Notes: a model not told the origin generated them from the sequence alone. DNA of 57,974 nt from Candidatus Obscuribacterales bacterium (GCA_019746975.1 JAIERK010000041.1:1-57974), one strand, 5' to 3'; positions 26,173 through 36,496 are shown, numbered from the stretch's first letter. Program-made: numbers and translations.

Positions 26173-27621
26173 ATGCTTTTCAATTCCCTGCAATACGCTC
26201 TGTTTCTGCCCGTTGTTGTAGCCCTGTTCTGGCTCAGCCCGCAGAAGTTTCGAGTGCCCATGCTCTTAGTCGCTAGTTACCTGTTCTATATGAGCTGGCG
26301 GCCAGTATTCATTTTCTTGATTGTCGGATTAACCGTAATCAATTACGTTTTAGGACTCAAGATTGCCGACTCCCCGACCAGAAAGAAATCCTGGCTCCTA
26401 TTCGCGACAGTCATCAACCTATCTACTCTGGCGTATTTCAAATACGCCTACTTTCTCGATGACCTAGCACGAACCATGCTAAAGCCGGTCTGCGCGGTGC
26501 CGCACATCCCGTTCGACATTGTACTACCGCTAGCCATATCATTCTTCGTCTTCGAGTTTATCCACTACACCGTCGATGTATACCGGGGCTCGCAACCGGT
26601 CAAATCATTTCCCTCGTTCGCATTGTTCGCAAGCTTTTTCCCAACACAAATCGCGGGACCGATCAAACGGTATCAAGATTTTGTTCCGCAATTTCTTTCA
26701 CCGGCGAAGTTTTCGATGGAACATTTCGATCAGGGTGTTCCATTGATATTGATGGGTTTGTTTAAGAAAGTACTGATTGCGGATAATCTCGCCTTTTTCA
26801 TTCAAGGAGGATTTTCACACCCGGAGACATTCTCTGGTCTGGATCTCTGGCTCTTCGCCTATGCCTTCGCGTTCCAAATCTACTTCGACTTTTCCGGCTA
26901 CACCGATATCGCCCGCGGTAGCGCTCGATTATTTGGCTACCAGGTGCCGATCAACTTCAATCTGCCGTATCTGGCAAGCAACATTTCAGATTTCTGGCAC
27001 CGCTGGCACATTTCTCTGTCGACTTGGCTCAGAGACTATCTGTTCATTCCACTCGGTGGTTCGCGGGGTTCTCACCTGATCACCTCCCGCAACCTGATTC
27101 TGACCATGACCCTGGGTGGGCTGTGGCATGGAGCGGGAATGCACTTTCTTGTCTGGGGTGTTTATCATGGTGTCATGCTGGTGTTGCATCGCGAATTCCA
27201 GAAGGTAAAGAGCGCTGTTCCATCGATATCTAGCTTCATTCAATCCGCGACCGGAAAATGTCTCTCCACGCTTCTGACATTTCATGTCGTACTAATTGGC
27301 TGGGTGTTGTTCAGAGCCGAGACAATGACCAGCGCGAGCCTGATTCTGCGAAAGATGTTCTCCTTCGAAAGTGTTCAAGTTGGTGCTCAAACCCTGGCTT
27401 TCTCACTTTCGTCGATTAACTATCCATTGATCTACCCAGCGGTTTTTCTCCTGCTGCCTGTATTAGCGATATCGCATCTGGTGATGGGCTGGTTAGACAA
27501 AACCAATTTCGTCGAGCGCTGCCCGAGAATAGCGAAGGCAGCATGGTGTCTTGCTCTCATGCTCCTAATCATGATTTTTTCTCCAGACAAATCTCCTCGT
27601 TTCATTTATTTCCAGTTTTAA
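26173..27621 (+). CDS. MBOAT-family O-acyltransferase, AlgI-like
   Basis: 482 residues with about ten hydrophobic segments. The MBOAT signature is clear: FSGYTDIARGSARLFGY, ISDFWHRWHISLSTWLRDYLFIPLGG and the catalytic-His segment GGLWHGAGMHFLVWGVYHG. AlgI-like enzymes move acetyl (or other acyl) groups across the inner membrane, passing them to a periplasmic SGNH partner for O-acetylation of an exported polysaccharide such as alginate, cellulose or peptidoglycan. The next gene, 26 bases downstream, is such a partner. No alginate or cellulose synthase lies nearby, so the polymer is unknown. Confidence 0.95.
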   Translation: MLFNSLQYALFLPVVVALFWLSPQKFRVPMLLVASYLFYMSWRPVFIFLIVGLTVINYVLGLKIADSPTRKKSWLLFATVINLSTLAYFKYAYFLDDLARTMLKPVCAVPHIPFDIVLPLAISFFVFEFIHYTVDVYRGSQPVKSFPSFALFASFFPTQIAGPIKRYQDFVPQFLSPAKFSMEHFDQGVPLILMGLFKKVLIADNLAFFIQGGFSHPETFSGLDLWLFAYAFAFQIYFDFSGYTDIARGSARLFGYQVPINFNLPYLASNISDFWHRWHISLSTWLRDYLFIPLGGSRGSHLITSRNLILTMTLGGLWHGAGMHFLVWGVYHGVMLVLHREFQKVKSAVPSISSFIQSATGKCLSTLLTFHVVLIGWVLFRAETMTSASLILRKMFSFESVQVGAQTLAFSLSSINYPLIYPAVFLLLPVLAISHLVMGWLDKTNFVERCPRIAKAAWCLALMLLIMIFSPDKSPRFIYFQF

Positions 27622-27647
27622 CCTATTGAGGAAACCACCTAAGGCAA

Positions 27648-28859
27648 ATGAGCATCCATAAAGAGCCAGAAAAGTTTTCAACCCGTCAGCTTGTATTGAG
27701 CTACGTGGTCTGGGCTTTCGTGGGACTGCTCGTCCTGGATAGCGGATGCCGCTTGCTCGCCGGGTTGGGACTGTGGCCGTACACCGCATACGATACCGCA
27801 TATCGCAGCGGCGTCTGGTGGGCATCCAATGAGTTTAACCAGAAAGAGAAACCTGCTGAGGTTGCCCTTCTTGGATCATCGCTGATGATGGCAGCAGTGC
27901 ATGGTGGTGACGCCACCCATCTCAAGACCGCGCAAAAGGTTGCATTGCACCACAAAAGCGCATTACTCGAATCGCTTATCGATCAAAGGATCCACCGTCA
28001 ATTGAGTACATACTCGTTTGCCCTCGGAGGCGAGATGGCATCCGATGCGTATGTACTGACTAGAACATTGCTAGCCGGGAAGAAACAACCGAAGGTCATC
28101 ATATACGGTATCGCCCCCCGCGACTTCATGGACAACGCGCTCAAAGATCCGGCCAGTACAGAGATCTTCAGATACATGAGTCGTATCAACGATCTCCCCG
28201 ACATCGCCGTTCCAGCGAGAAGCTCGATTTGGAGCGTGGTCGAATATGCATTGTCGAAAGGGAGTTTCCTATACGGTCATCGGCAGGACTTCGTCTTCGC
28301 ACAACATCAGATTACAAAAGACATCGTTGCTCATATCGGATTCAAGGATATGGACAACGTGCATACGACATTCGAAGTTCGAAAGCAGGCATTTACAGAA
28401 CTTCCCGAGGACAGTGGACCGGACGAGGTGAAGGTGCATCCACCCGATGCTGCGCCACCAATTTATACAGACAACCTTCCAGAGTACCGCTACCGATATT
28501 CTTCTTTTAAAGCGAAACAGTTCGAAGAGCAGTTAGGCTACCTGGAGAAGCTACTTGCTGTGGGTCAACAGCGTGGGATCAAAATCATTCTGGTCAACAT
28601 GCCCTTGACCCAGGACAACCTGGATCTGATGCCTGGCGGTTTTTACCAAAATTACAAAGGACGGGTTGAGAAGCTATGCACTGACTACCAAGCTCGAGTC
28701 ATCGACCTCAATTCACAGCAAGATTTTCCCAAGAAGTACTTTGCCGATTCAGCCCACCTGAATTCTGAGGGCGGTGCACATTTCTTCGAAGTGCTCGCCG
28801 ACAAACTGTTCAACGATTCGCAAGTGTGCTCGACAATGAAGAACATCGTTCCACAGTAG
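27648..28859 (+). CDS. AlgJ/DltD-like SGNH acyltransferase partner
   Basis: 403 residues, one N-terminal transmembrane anchor (LVLSYVVWAFVGLLVLDSGCRLLAGLGL). The SGNH-type catalytic elements are visible: AEVALLGSSLMMAAVHG contributes the nucleophile Ser, GIAPRDFMDN sits near the oxyanion site, and the late DSAHLNSEGGAHFF gives Asp and His. Together with the AlgI-like protein it would transfer acyl groups to an extracytoplasmic polymer. TAAGG lies seven bases before the ATG. The pair probably forms a two-gene operon. Confidence 0.85.
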   Translation: MSIHKEPEKFSTRQLVLSYVVWAFVGLLVLDSGCRLLAGLGLWPYTAYDTAYRSGVWWASNEFNQKEKPAEVALLGSSLMMAAVHGGDATHLKTAQKVALHHKSALLESLIDQRIHRQLSTYSFALGGEMASDAYVLTRTLLAGKKQPKVIIYGIAPRDFMDNALKDPASTEIFRYMSRINDLPDIAVPARSSIWSVVEYALSKGSFLYGHRQDFVFAQHQITKDIVAHIGFKDMDNVHTTFEVRKQAFTELPEDSGPDEVKVHPPDAAPPIYTDNLPEYRYRYSSFKAKQFEEQLGYLEKLLAVGQQRGIKIILVNMPLTQDNLDLMPGGFYQNYKGRVEKLCTDYQARVIDLNSQQDFPKKYFADSAHLNSEGGAHFFEVLADKLFNDSQVCSTMKNIVPQ

Positions 28860-29235
28860 AGAAGATTGCGACTGTTCAAACGCTAGCAACTCCGCGAAAT
28901 CACACAGTTCGATGCTGCTCGATTCCGTTCAATTGCGTGCACCACAATCCACAATATAAAAGCGAAAGCTGATCGCGTGTTCAAAGCTATCATCGATTTC
29001 CTCTGATGATATGCGACTTCCCGAAAGACACTGTGGAGATCCACATTGGTTGAGCTATCACTCTAAGTTATGATCGAGTTCTCCCGTAGCAGCGTTTGTC
29101 CAAAAAACGACCACTTAGTATATAGGCAGCTGATGAGTGAATTTCGCCCTTCACGCCGCAGCGCATAAAGCGCGCAAGTACTTTGTCGGCTAATCGGCTC
29201 TCACTCCTCTCAACCGTCCCGAGAGATAGCAGCGA
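28860..29235. other. Intergenic region upstream of the first giant protein
   Basis: About 375 bases, no gene supported. It contains the promoter candidate at 29046-29074. Confidence 0.5.
29046..29074 (+). promoter_or_regulatory. Candidate promoter of the 29236 gene
   Basis: TTGGTT (29046-29051), 17 bases, TATGAT (29069-29074). Leaves a 5' leader of roughly 155 bases. Confidence 0.35.
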
Positions 29236-31329
29236 ATGACTTATAGCAGACCCACAGATGGCCCATCAGGCACGTTCGACCCACCGCTCGACACGGTGCG
29301 ACCAGTATTCGGTCCCAGTAACGCATTTCTAGAATCGTACTGCCTGCTCAGTCCGAAAAAGGACACTCCGCCGCCGAAAGCCGACGGCGTCGAAGGCGCA
29401 TTCGACGCCAGCTTGAGCACGCTCAATAAGAGCGGTCGTCCTGAACCGTTCAACGACAACGGTCAGAGCGGCAAACTATATATTGATAAAGGCCTGGTTG
29501 CTGGAGTCGAGTTTACGGAAGGTGCCAACAAAGGTCAAAAATACCTAGCCAAAAGAGATGCGGGCGGCAACCTCACACAATTGCAGGTGAGCTTTCCTGA
29601 CGCTGGTGGAAAGCCGGGCGAGCCAATTACATTGAACAAGACCGACAAAGGTTGGGTGACCACGCCTCCAGGAAAAACGCTTCCACAGTTTAAACATCTG
29701 AACGTAGTCGACGGTGCCATTCAGGGCGACTTTAAGCTCGACAACAACGGCGATCTCACCTACAAGACACAGGTTGGTGACAAACAATTCGAAGATGTTT
29801 TGCGATCAAACGGCAACAAGGATTTCTACAATGTCACCGACTATGTCGGCGAATCAGTATCAGCAAAGGGCGACAAGCTAACAGTCTATTGGACCGGATA
29901 TGGTGAATGGGCAGCAGGAGCAGCAACACCAGTTCCTGGCCGAGACGGCGCAATCAAGGTGGTCTTCCCGCCTAAGGACGGTCGTCCAGTTTCAATGATT
30001 CGTGACGCGAAGAGCAACTCGTTCGAAGTAGACTTCGGAGAAGGGAAAGCAAAATACAAAGTCGACAACTGGGCTGATGCGCGAATGAAACGCACGCTCG
30101 ACGGCAAGACCACTACTTTGTCCACTACCGGCACCACAGATGCCAGCGGAGCACTTATTTGGGGTCAAGGCGACGAGAAAGTTACAGGCGATGTGAGAAC
30201 CGTCACCTTCAACAAGCCTGAGGACGCAGAGAAAGTCAAATCTGGTGCACTACCGCAAGAAACGAAAATCGATCTGAAGACCGGTATAACGACCGCAACT
30301 TATGCCAATGGTACTGAGATTACATCAGACAGTCGCGGTGCAGCTACTCGAATCAAGTTCAAAAACAAACCGCACATCGATGTCGTGAGAGACGTCAACA
30401 ACCAATTCCGAGGATTACAACGAGCTGATGGCACCACAATTACAAAGGGCGCCAATGTCAACCTCGGACCTGGAAAGCTTGGAGCCTCCTGGACAATTCA
30501 AAAACCAGGTCAGCCACCTGTCACCATGAATGGTGCTTTTCGCGCCACCGAATCCGGTGGTTTCGAAATCGACGGTGGTGCCAATGATGGTATCGCAATC
30601 GATGGCGACGGCAATCTGACGACAAAGGTGGCCGGAAAGGTAGTCAGCGAAGCGCCGCCCAAGCCGGTTGCGCCTCCGCCGAGAGATGCGAAGACCGATG
30701 CGAAGACCGCCCCTCCGCCGGACGTAAAAGATCCACCGAAGGACGTACCGCCGCCACCGACAAAACCTGAAGTAAAACCAGATCAGCCAAAACCAGGTCC
30801 AGACAAGCCCCTAGCCAAGGCTCCGCTCACGGATGACCAAGCGCGAGAGCTCGCCAAGAAACACAATGTTCCTCTCAAGATCATTGCCGATGTCAGAGCC
30901 AGCATGGAGAAACCCAGCAAAGAATCCGGCAAACAAGAAATGGTCGAGAAATGTACCAAGGAAAACCTCGACAAGTTTTTCGAATTAGCCGAAAAACATA
31001 AGCTACTTGGTGACTTTAAAGTTGGTGGTGCTGCCATGAATATGCCTCCAGGCGCATTCATTGGCAAACTCATACCTCAGCTGCTCACCGATCCGGACAA
31101 CGCTCTGACACAGGCGCAAGAGCAGATGAAAGACATTCAAAGACGTGGTATTGGGAAGGCTAGACCAGAATTGCTCGATGGCATCCTCAATTCAATCGAC
31201 TTGAAATTCGATCAGGTCCGCACAGCCACCAAGCCATTCGTGGATGAGGTAAAGAAGGAGATCGCAAGCAAAAAGCCTGAACCGCCCAAGCCGACGCCCG
31301 TGCCACCGCCACCGAAACCGCCGGGCTAG
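29236..31329 (+). CDS. Large hydrophilic repetitive protein, paralogue of the next gene
   Basis: 697 residues, no signal peptide or membrane segment. Residues about 86-465 form a beta-rich module full of short Gly/Asp/Asn turns (VFPPKDGRPVSMIRD, SFEVDFGEGKAKYKVDNW, TLSTTGTTDASGALIWGQGD) that aligns word for word in order with residues about 724-1090 of the 31751 product. Residues 470-530 are a Pro/Lys/Asp linker (PPPRDAKTDAKT). Residues 530-690 are helical (DDQARELAKKHNVPLKII, KENLDKFFELAEKHKLLGD, KPFVDEVKKEI), again matched in the neighbour. The turn-rich repeats recall RHS/YD proteins but the canonical YD motif is missing. Function and cellular location unknown. Confidence 0.85.
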   Translation: MTYSRPTDGPSGTFDPPLDTVRPVFGPSNAFLESYCLLSPKKDTPPPKADGVEGAFDASLSTLNKSGRPEPFNDNGQSGKLYIDKGLVAGVEFTEGANKGQKYLAKRDAGGNLTQLQVSFPDAGGKPGEPITLNKTDKGWVTTPPGKTLPQFKHLNVVDGAIQGDFKLDNNGDLTYKTQVGDKQFEDVLRSNGNKDFYNVTDYVGESVSAKGDKLTVYWTGYGEWAAGAATPVPGRDGAIKVVFPPKDGRPVSMIRDAKSNSFEVDFGEGKAKYKVDNWADARMKRTLDGKTTTLSTTGTTDASGALIWGQGDEKVTGDVRTVTFNKPEDAEKVKSGALPQETKIDLKTGITTATYANGTEITSDSRGAATRIKFKNKPHIDVVRDVNNQFRGLQRADGTTITKGANVNLGPGKLGASWTIQKPGQPPVTMNGAFRATESGGFEIDGGANDGIAIDGDGNLTTKVAGKVVSEAPPKPVAPPPRDAKTDAKTAPPPDVKDPPKDVPPPPTKPEVKPDQPKPGPDKPLAKAPLTDDQARELAKKHNVPLKIIADVRASMEKPSKESGKQEMVEKCTKENLDKFFELAEKHKLLGDFKVGGAAMNMPPGAFIGKLIPQLLTDPDNALTQAQEQMKDIQRRGIGKARPELLDGILNSIDLKFDQVRTATKPFVDEVKKEIASKKPEPPKPTPVPPPPKPPG

Positions 31330-31750
31330 AAAGGATGATTGCCGAACAAACATGTCATGAAATTGCCATGTTTGACGATTAGACTAGTAGCTGTAGAGAC
31401 GATTTCACAGTCGAAGCTGCTGTATCAACAAAGCCGTCCAACGAACAACCGTTCTTCAACCAGTTCTAAGAACAACTCAGGTCCCGTTTCAACAATAACA
31501 CAACAAAACCTGTCACAGTCAGGTTAACCACGCACGGTTGAAATTACCACATTCAACCGACCAACAGGCAAAGAGGCGACTAGCGACAAAAGCGACAAGA
31601 CGACCCGTGCTTAATCAGCCTGGCATCAGGGCATATTGACAAGGGTACAAATTAGCCACAGAATGTTCGTATTCTCAATATCTCAAGCCGCAAATTGCAC
31701 CGCACCCTTACTAAACACGTAATCCGCTGGTCCTGCTAGGTATTATTCCT
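31330..31750. other. Intergenic region between the two giant genes
   Basis: About 420 bases with no supported gene. Contains a small hairpin AACCTG/CAGGTT (about 31508-31526) without a T-run and the promoter candidate at 31636-31664. Confidence 0.5.
31636..31664 (+). promoter_or_regulatory. Candidate promoter of the 31751 gene
   Basis: A consensus TTGACA (31636-31641), 17 bases, CAGAAT (31659-31664), about 87 bases before the ATG. Suggests the second giant gene has its own transcript. Confidence 0.5.
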
Positions 31751-34700
31751 ATGGGTGTAGAAACAGACGCCAAAAGGCCGGAGGCCACTCCTCCGACTCC
31801 TACTTTTGACAGTTCGACTATTTTCTCGGAGCAGTTCACCAAACTGCAAGAGACAAAGTCGACCGACGACAAAACCACACCAGCAGCTGACACCAAAGAG
31901 CTGAAAGAGGGCTGGGTGCAGGGCAATGGAGTGCCTCAGGAGATCCTGAAGTCTCTGAAGGAACCGCTTGCGAAGTTCGAGGCAGCAGCAGCAGCGCTGT
32001 CCGATACCAACAATCCCAACCTGTTCACAGACAGCGCTCCTGACCAAACGAGCGGTGCGGTGACGAGAACATTCGGTCCGGGAGCTGGTGAACTAGCTGG
32101 GTTCAAACAGACATTCAGCAAGAATGGTGGTCCAGTTGAAATAACACCCAGTGAGAAATGGGCATCAGAAAACAAGTTTGACTTCAAAAGTATAAAAATC
32201 GACGGCGACAAGATCAGTCTGGTTGGGAAAGACGGAAAAGAGGTCCCTGCGAGTCCTGAAGCTCGGAAGATCCTGGATGATCTTTTCGCGAAGAACGTAA
32301 AAGGCGACTTTTCGCTCCCAGGTCAAAATGACAAAGGCGCCTGGCACATGGATGCCGCCGGTAATCGAATAGTCGACGGCAAGGTCCCCGGTATGCCGGA
32401 CGGCACGAAACTTACGGTCAATGCGCCGAATTCCAAGCAAGACGTCAAATACAAAGGCGTGTATCCTCCAGAAGGAGATCCGTCCAAGCCAAACGAAAGA
32501 AAACCCGGCTGGTCGACAGAAGCAACAGGAAGCAAAACCAAAGGCTTTGGGTTCATCGACTTCGATGATAAGACTGGCGGCGGAAAACAGCCGGAGATAA
32601 CCAGGAAAGACGGCACAAAGGCAGCTGTCGAAGGGATTGTCTACCAGCGTCAAGATGACCCGGAAAAAGTTCCTCCCATAGCGCTCGTGAGTGATCACCT
32701 GGCGGGAGATGGCTCTGAGACTGTCCTCAGCAGCGATGGCAGCTACACGACTTCGAAGCCCGAAGCCGGTGTCAAATCTGAGAAGACTTATCCAAAAGGT
32801 AGCCCGGTTTTACGAGAGCGACAACTGGAGAATAATCCGGACGGCTTCACCTCACGTACCGACTTGGATCCCACAAAGGATCCGGAAAGGAGATCGAGCA
32901 TATCTACAGGTACAAAGTTTTCACGAACAGACTATGCAGCAGGATCAAGGCCTGATGGACTGGTTTCGAAAGAAGTAAACAACGATGGCTCTTTCAGGGG
33001 CGAAAGACGGGAGCGAAAGCTCGCCGGCGGCGAAACTGAACGAACAGCTACATCGCGAAACGGCAATGTCGAAACAACATCGAGATCAATCGAAGGTAAC
33101 GGTAAGAAAGTTACTCAAGTGGCGTCCTCAGACGGCACCGTAAAGAGCGAATTCGACCCACCAATCGATGGCATCTCCCGGGCAGACTACAAACCAGGAG
33201 CCGACCCCGTACTGTATCGAAAAGGTGAGACCAAGCCGCTCGATCCGTCCGTAAAAGCTGACAAAGACATAATCGACAAGTTTAAGGCCAACCCACCAAT
33301 ACTGCATGAAGAGAAGACTGCCGACACTACGCGCAAAGTGTTCGCTGATGGCAAGGTCGAAACAACTGATACCAAAGCCGGTACCACTAAGACCGACTAT
33401 CCGGACAGAACAGTAACTAAGTTCAACACGCCTCTCACGGGCACGCCAGAGCAGCAATACCTGGAAGGCGTGACCGAGATCGTAGAAGGCAAGGGCAAAG
33501 ACCGGGGCACCACGACGTATAGGAAAGGCACCGAGCAAGTTGCTGAGGTGAAGAGAAACGCCGATGGAAGTATCTTGTCCGAGAAATACGGTGGGCAAGA
33601 GGGTTCCAACAAGTTCACCGAAACGAAGAGTGGTAATCCGCCGACCTATCGACGTGAGTACTCGGATGGACCGATGAAGGGTACTGTCGACGTTCTTAAT
33701 CAGGACAAGAGATTAACAGAGAGACACTCGACGGCGACAACCGACGCCGGCACCGTCAAGACGGATGTCACATATGATCCGGCAACGGGCAAGGAGCGTA
33801 CGAAGCGAGTAGAGACACGCGGCAAAGACAACACCTTTACGATTAACGAAAATGGACAGGAAACAAAAGGAAAGATCATTACAGGTGCAGCCGGTGAGAA
33901 GTTGCTCGTTGCCAACGACGGCTACGTCATGGGTGGCGAATTCAAAGATGGAGAGCGAAAGGGCAGCTACTCGCTGTCTAGAGATGCCGAAGGCAACGTC
34001 ACGAAACTGGATTTCCAGCTCGACGGACCGCCTGCCAAACAGGTTAGCTTCGATAAGGTTCAAGGCGGCTGGAAATCGAATCCTCCTGGCGAGTCTATAC
34101 CAGGACTGAGCAAAGCAAAGCCGGGTGACAATGGTATCATTGCCGGTGACATCAAAGTCGGCAATTCCGGCGAAATGACCTTCGAGTCCAACGACAAACT
34201 GACCAAAGAAGTCAAATTCGCCAATGGCTCGAAAGAACTCTACGATCTGCGCGAATATTCCAAGATAACCGAAGACGCGTCTGGAAAACCGACTGGTCCG
34301 AAGTTGCACTGGGACGGATACAACTGGAGAGCCGGCGGCGAGATGACGACAGTCGGTCCCGGAAAGATCCAGATCACTTTTCCATCAGAAGCAGGCAAAC
34401 CGAAGACTGTCGTAAGAGACACCAACAATGGTGCCAACGGCTTCGAGGTCAAGTTCGACGGACCTAACGGCGCCCAATTCAAGATCAGCGACTGGAACAA
34501 TGGCGAGATGGAGAAAACCGCCAACGGTCAGACCATCAAACTCTACGCCACTGGTAACAGAACGGCTGATGGACGGATGGAGTATCTGCAGGGCGACAAG
34601 GGTCAGAACGGCGTAGTTGATTTCACCAAGTACAACGCGGCTAGAGTCGCGACCGGCGAGGTGCCGGCTGCCGTCAAGGCCAACCGCGACGGAACGCGGG

Positions 34701-36496
34701 ATGCGCAATTCAAAGACGGCTCCATTGTATCAACGGATCGTGAAGGCAAGTTCATCGGTCGTCAAGACAAAACGGGACGCAACACGACCAAAGCCAAGTA
34801 CGATGCGAATGGCAAACTGAAAGGTTACGCATTGCCAAATGGCACTGAAATTGCCAAAGGCGAAGACCTCGGCAACGGCAAATCAAAGTGGACGCTGAAG
34901 CAACAAGGCAAGGCCGACGTTCAGATATCCGGTGAGTACAAAGACAAAGGGAATGGTAACTTTGAAATCGTTGGAGACAAGGGCGAGAAGGTCGAGTCCA
35001 ACGGCAGACGAAGCTTCAAGGACGAACAAAACCGCCAACATGTAATCGATACGCGCTGTCAAGAGTTCGTCATGACCAAGCCCGGCGATACTACCAAGAA
35101 TCCACCCGAAAAACCAACCTGGGATCTCAACGGTAAGGCTACACAAGGCGACCTCGTCAATTTCGACAACGGTAATGTGGGCTTCGACACTGGACGCCCA
35201 GACAAACAATTGACTGTACTCAACCCGGATCAATCGACATCGCTTGTGGATCGCGCAACCGGCGTCGAACGCGAACGAGTATTTGCAAAACAACCTGGAG
35301 ACGAGACAGCAGCTACGATCAAACGCAACGAGCGGGGCTTGCTTACTGAAACCGTTGACGCGAAAGGCAACAAGCGTGAATTCAAGTATGAGCCAGCAGG
35401 CTCCGCTACTCTTGTCGGAGTGGACACCAAGGACAAGAGCGGCAAGATCATAGCTGCAGACAGAGCGTTCGACGTCGGTGAAGGCGCCCAAAAACGTGCC
35501 ATCTTGAAACCGGTCGAGGTCAAGGACGGCGTGGTTGTTGATCCGAAGACAGAAATCAATGGTGCCGCCGGAGTCAAAGTCGAAGGCGTCCAGTACAACC
35601 ACACGACTGGCGACAGAATCGAGTCAGCAAAAAAAGACGAAGGCGAGAGTAAATTTCAATTGTCGACGAGTTCGGTCGATGGTAATACCTACACCGCCAA
35701 GCTGTCTGAAGGGTACGGTATGTTATCCATTGACGGTCCTAAAGCTAAGGTTCGATCAGCGGGCGGAAAGCTCTTTGATGCCTCAAAACCCGATGGTACA
35801 CCCGCAATTGCAGAGCTAGAAGCGGGCAGCACACCCGGCAGCACACAATACCGGAAGGCAGACAAAACACTTGCTGTTCTCGACAACAGAACTGGCGAGC
35901 TGAGGTCGGTCCAAGAAGATCGCCAGCGTGGACTCAACCCAGGTTCGGACCCTTGCTTGGAAGAGACCGCATTCAAGCCGATTGGTCCGAGCAGTGATAC
36001 CGCGCCCGGTGCTGCGGCAACTGACGATCAGGGACTATTGGCGAAACACCCAGGACTGAAGCAGGAAGATCTCGACACGATGCGCGGCTTCGCGAAGATG
36101 CTGAATATTCCAGAACAGGTACTCACACCACAAAACCTCGACAAGTTTATTTCTGCGGCAAGAGCCGGCGGTGTTGATGTCAGTGCAGCTAGTCTAACCA
36201 AGATTGCCCAAGACATCCAAACCAATCCGGCTGGCATGAAACAGCTCGAGCCGCTGCTGGCCAATATGAACAATCCACAACTGCTTGCCGGCTTAGCTAC
36301 GGATCCTGCGAAAGTGTTGGAGCAACTGAAGATAAATCCATCAGCGTTGCCGGAATCCATCAAACCGTTTGTCAAAGAACAATTCTTGAAAGCCCTCGGC
36401 ACCGCGTTCATGCCGGCGCAACGACCAACAGGTCCGAGCAAGGGAGCTCCGCAACCACGACCAAAATGCCGAGGCGGTACCTGTCCTACCGGCTAG
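31751..36496 (+). CDS. Giant (1581-residue) hydrophilic repetitive protein
   Basis: No signal peptide or membrane segment. Residues 1-100 are Thr/Pro/Asp-rich; 100-300 a distinct domain (SEKWASENKFDFKSIKIDGDK, WHMDAAGNRIVDGKVPGMPDGT). Residues about 300-710 are a series of degenerate repeats of the form 'x-T-x-Y-x-D-G-x-V-x-T-T' (for example RKVFADGKVETTDTKAG, TTYRKGTEQVAEVKRNADGS) that look like RHS/YD-type strands. Residues about 724-1090 repeat the module of the 29236 product. Residues about 1090-1390 carry more beta strands; about 1420-1560 is the helical domain (DDQGLLAKHPGLKQ, PQNLDKFISAARAGG, KPFVKEQFLKAL). The tail is Pro/Arg/Gly-rich with two Cys. Such shell-like repeat proteins can be secreted toxins or adhesins, but no toxin or immunity gene is visible. 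Function unknown. Confidence 0.85.
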   Translation: MGVETDAKRPEATPPTPTFDSSTIFSEQFTKLQETKSTDDKTTPAADTKELKEGWVQGNGVPQEILKSLKEPLAKFEAAAAALSDTNNPNLFTDSAPDQTSGAVTRTFGPGAGELAGFKQTFSKNGGPVEITPSEKWASENKFDFKSIKIDGDKISLVGKDGKEVPASPEARKILDDLFAKNVKGDFSLPGQNDKGAWHMDAAGNRIVDGKVPGMPDGTKLTVNAPNSKQDVKYKGVYPPEGDPSKPNERKPGWSTEATGSKTKGFGFIDFDDKTGGGKQPEITRKDGTKAAVEGIVYQRQDDPEKVPPIALVSDHLAGDGSETVLSSDGSYTTSKPEAGVKSEKTYPKGSPVLRERQLENNPDGFTSRTDLDPTKDPERRSSISTGTKFSRTDYAAGSRPDGLVSKEVNNDGSFRGERRERKLAGGETERTATSRNGNVETTSRSIEGNGKKVTQVASSDGTVKSEFDPPIDGISRADYKPGADPVLYRKGETKPLDPSVKADKDIIDKFKANPPILHEEKTADTTRKVFADGKVETTDTKAGTTKTDYPDRTVTKFNTPLTGTPEQQYLEGVTEIVEGKGKDRGTTTYRKGTEQVAEVKRNADGSILSEKYGGQEGSNKFTETKSGNPPTYRREYSDGPMKGTVDVLNQDKRLTERHSTATTDAGTVKTDVTYDPATGKERTKRVETRGKDNTFTINENGQETKGKIITGAAGEKLLVANDGYVMGGEFKDGERKGSYSLSRDAEGNVTKLDFQLDGPPAKQVSFDKVQGGWKSNPPGESIPGLSKAKPGDNGIIAGDIKVGNSGEMTFESNDKLTKEVKFANGSKELYDLREYSKITEDASGKPTGPKLHWDGYNWRAGGEMTTVGPGKIQITFPSEAGKPKTVVRDTNNGANGFEVKFDGPNGAQFKISDWNNGEMEKTANGQTIKLYATGNRTADGRMEYLQGDKGQNGVVDFTKYNAARVATGEVPAAVKANRDGTRDAQFKDGSIVSTDREGKFIGRQDKTGRNTTKAKYDANGKLKGYALPNGTEIAKGEDLGNGKSKWTLKQQGKADVQISGEYKDKGNGNFEIVGDKGEKVESNGRRSFKDEQNRQHVIDTRCQEFVMTKPGDTTKNPPEKPTWDLNGKATQGDLVNFDNGNVGFDTGRPDKQLTVLNPDQSTSLVDRATGVERERVFAKQPGDETAATIKRNERGLLTETVDAKGNKREFKYEPAGSATLVGVDTKDKSGKIIAADRAFDVGEGAQKRAILKPVEVKDGVVVDPKTEINGAAGVKVEGVQYNHTTGDRIESAKKDEGESKFQLSTSSVDGNTYTAKLSEGYGMLSIDGPKAKVRSAGGKLFDASKPDGTPAIAELEAGSTPGSTQYRKADKTLAVLDNRTGELRSVQEDRQRGLNPGSDPCLEETAFKPIGPSSDTAPGAAATDDQGLLAKHPGLKQEDLDTMRGFAKMLNIPEQVLTPQNLDKFISAARAGGVDVSAASLTKIAQDIQTNPAGMKQLEPLLANMNNPQLLAGLATDPAKVLEQLKINPSALPESIKPFVKEQFLKALGTAFMPAQRPTGPSKGAPQPRPKCRGGTCPTG

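Noticed and set aside
29236..36496. Polymorphic toxin/immunity locus
   Set aside because: RHS/YD-like turns are present, but no nuclease, deaminase or other toxin domain and no immunity gene could be recognised.
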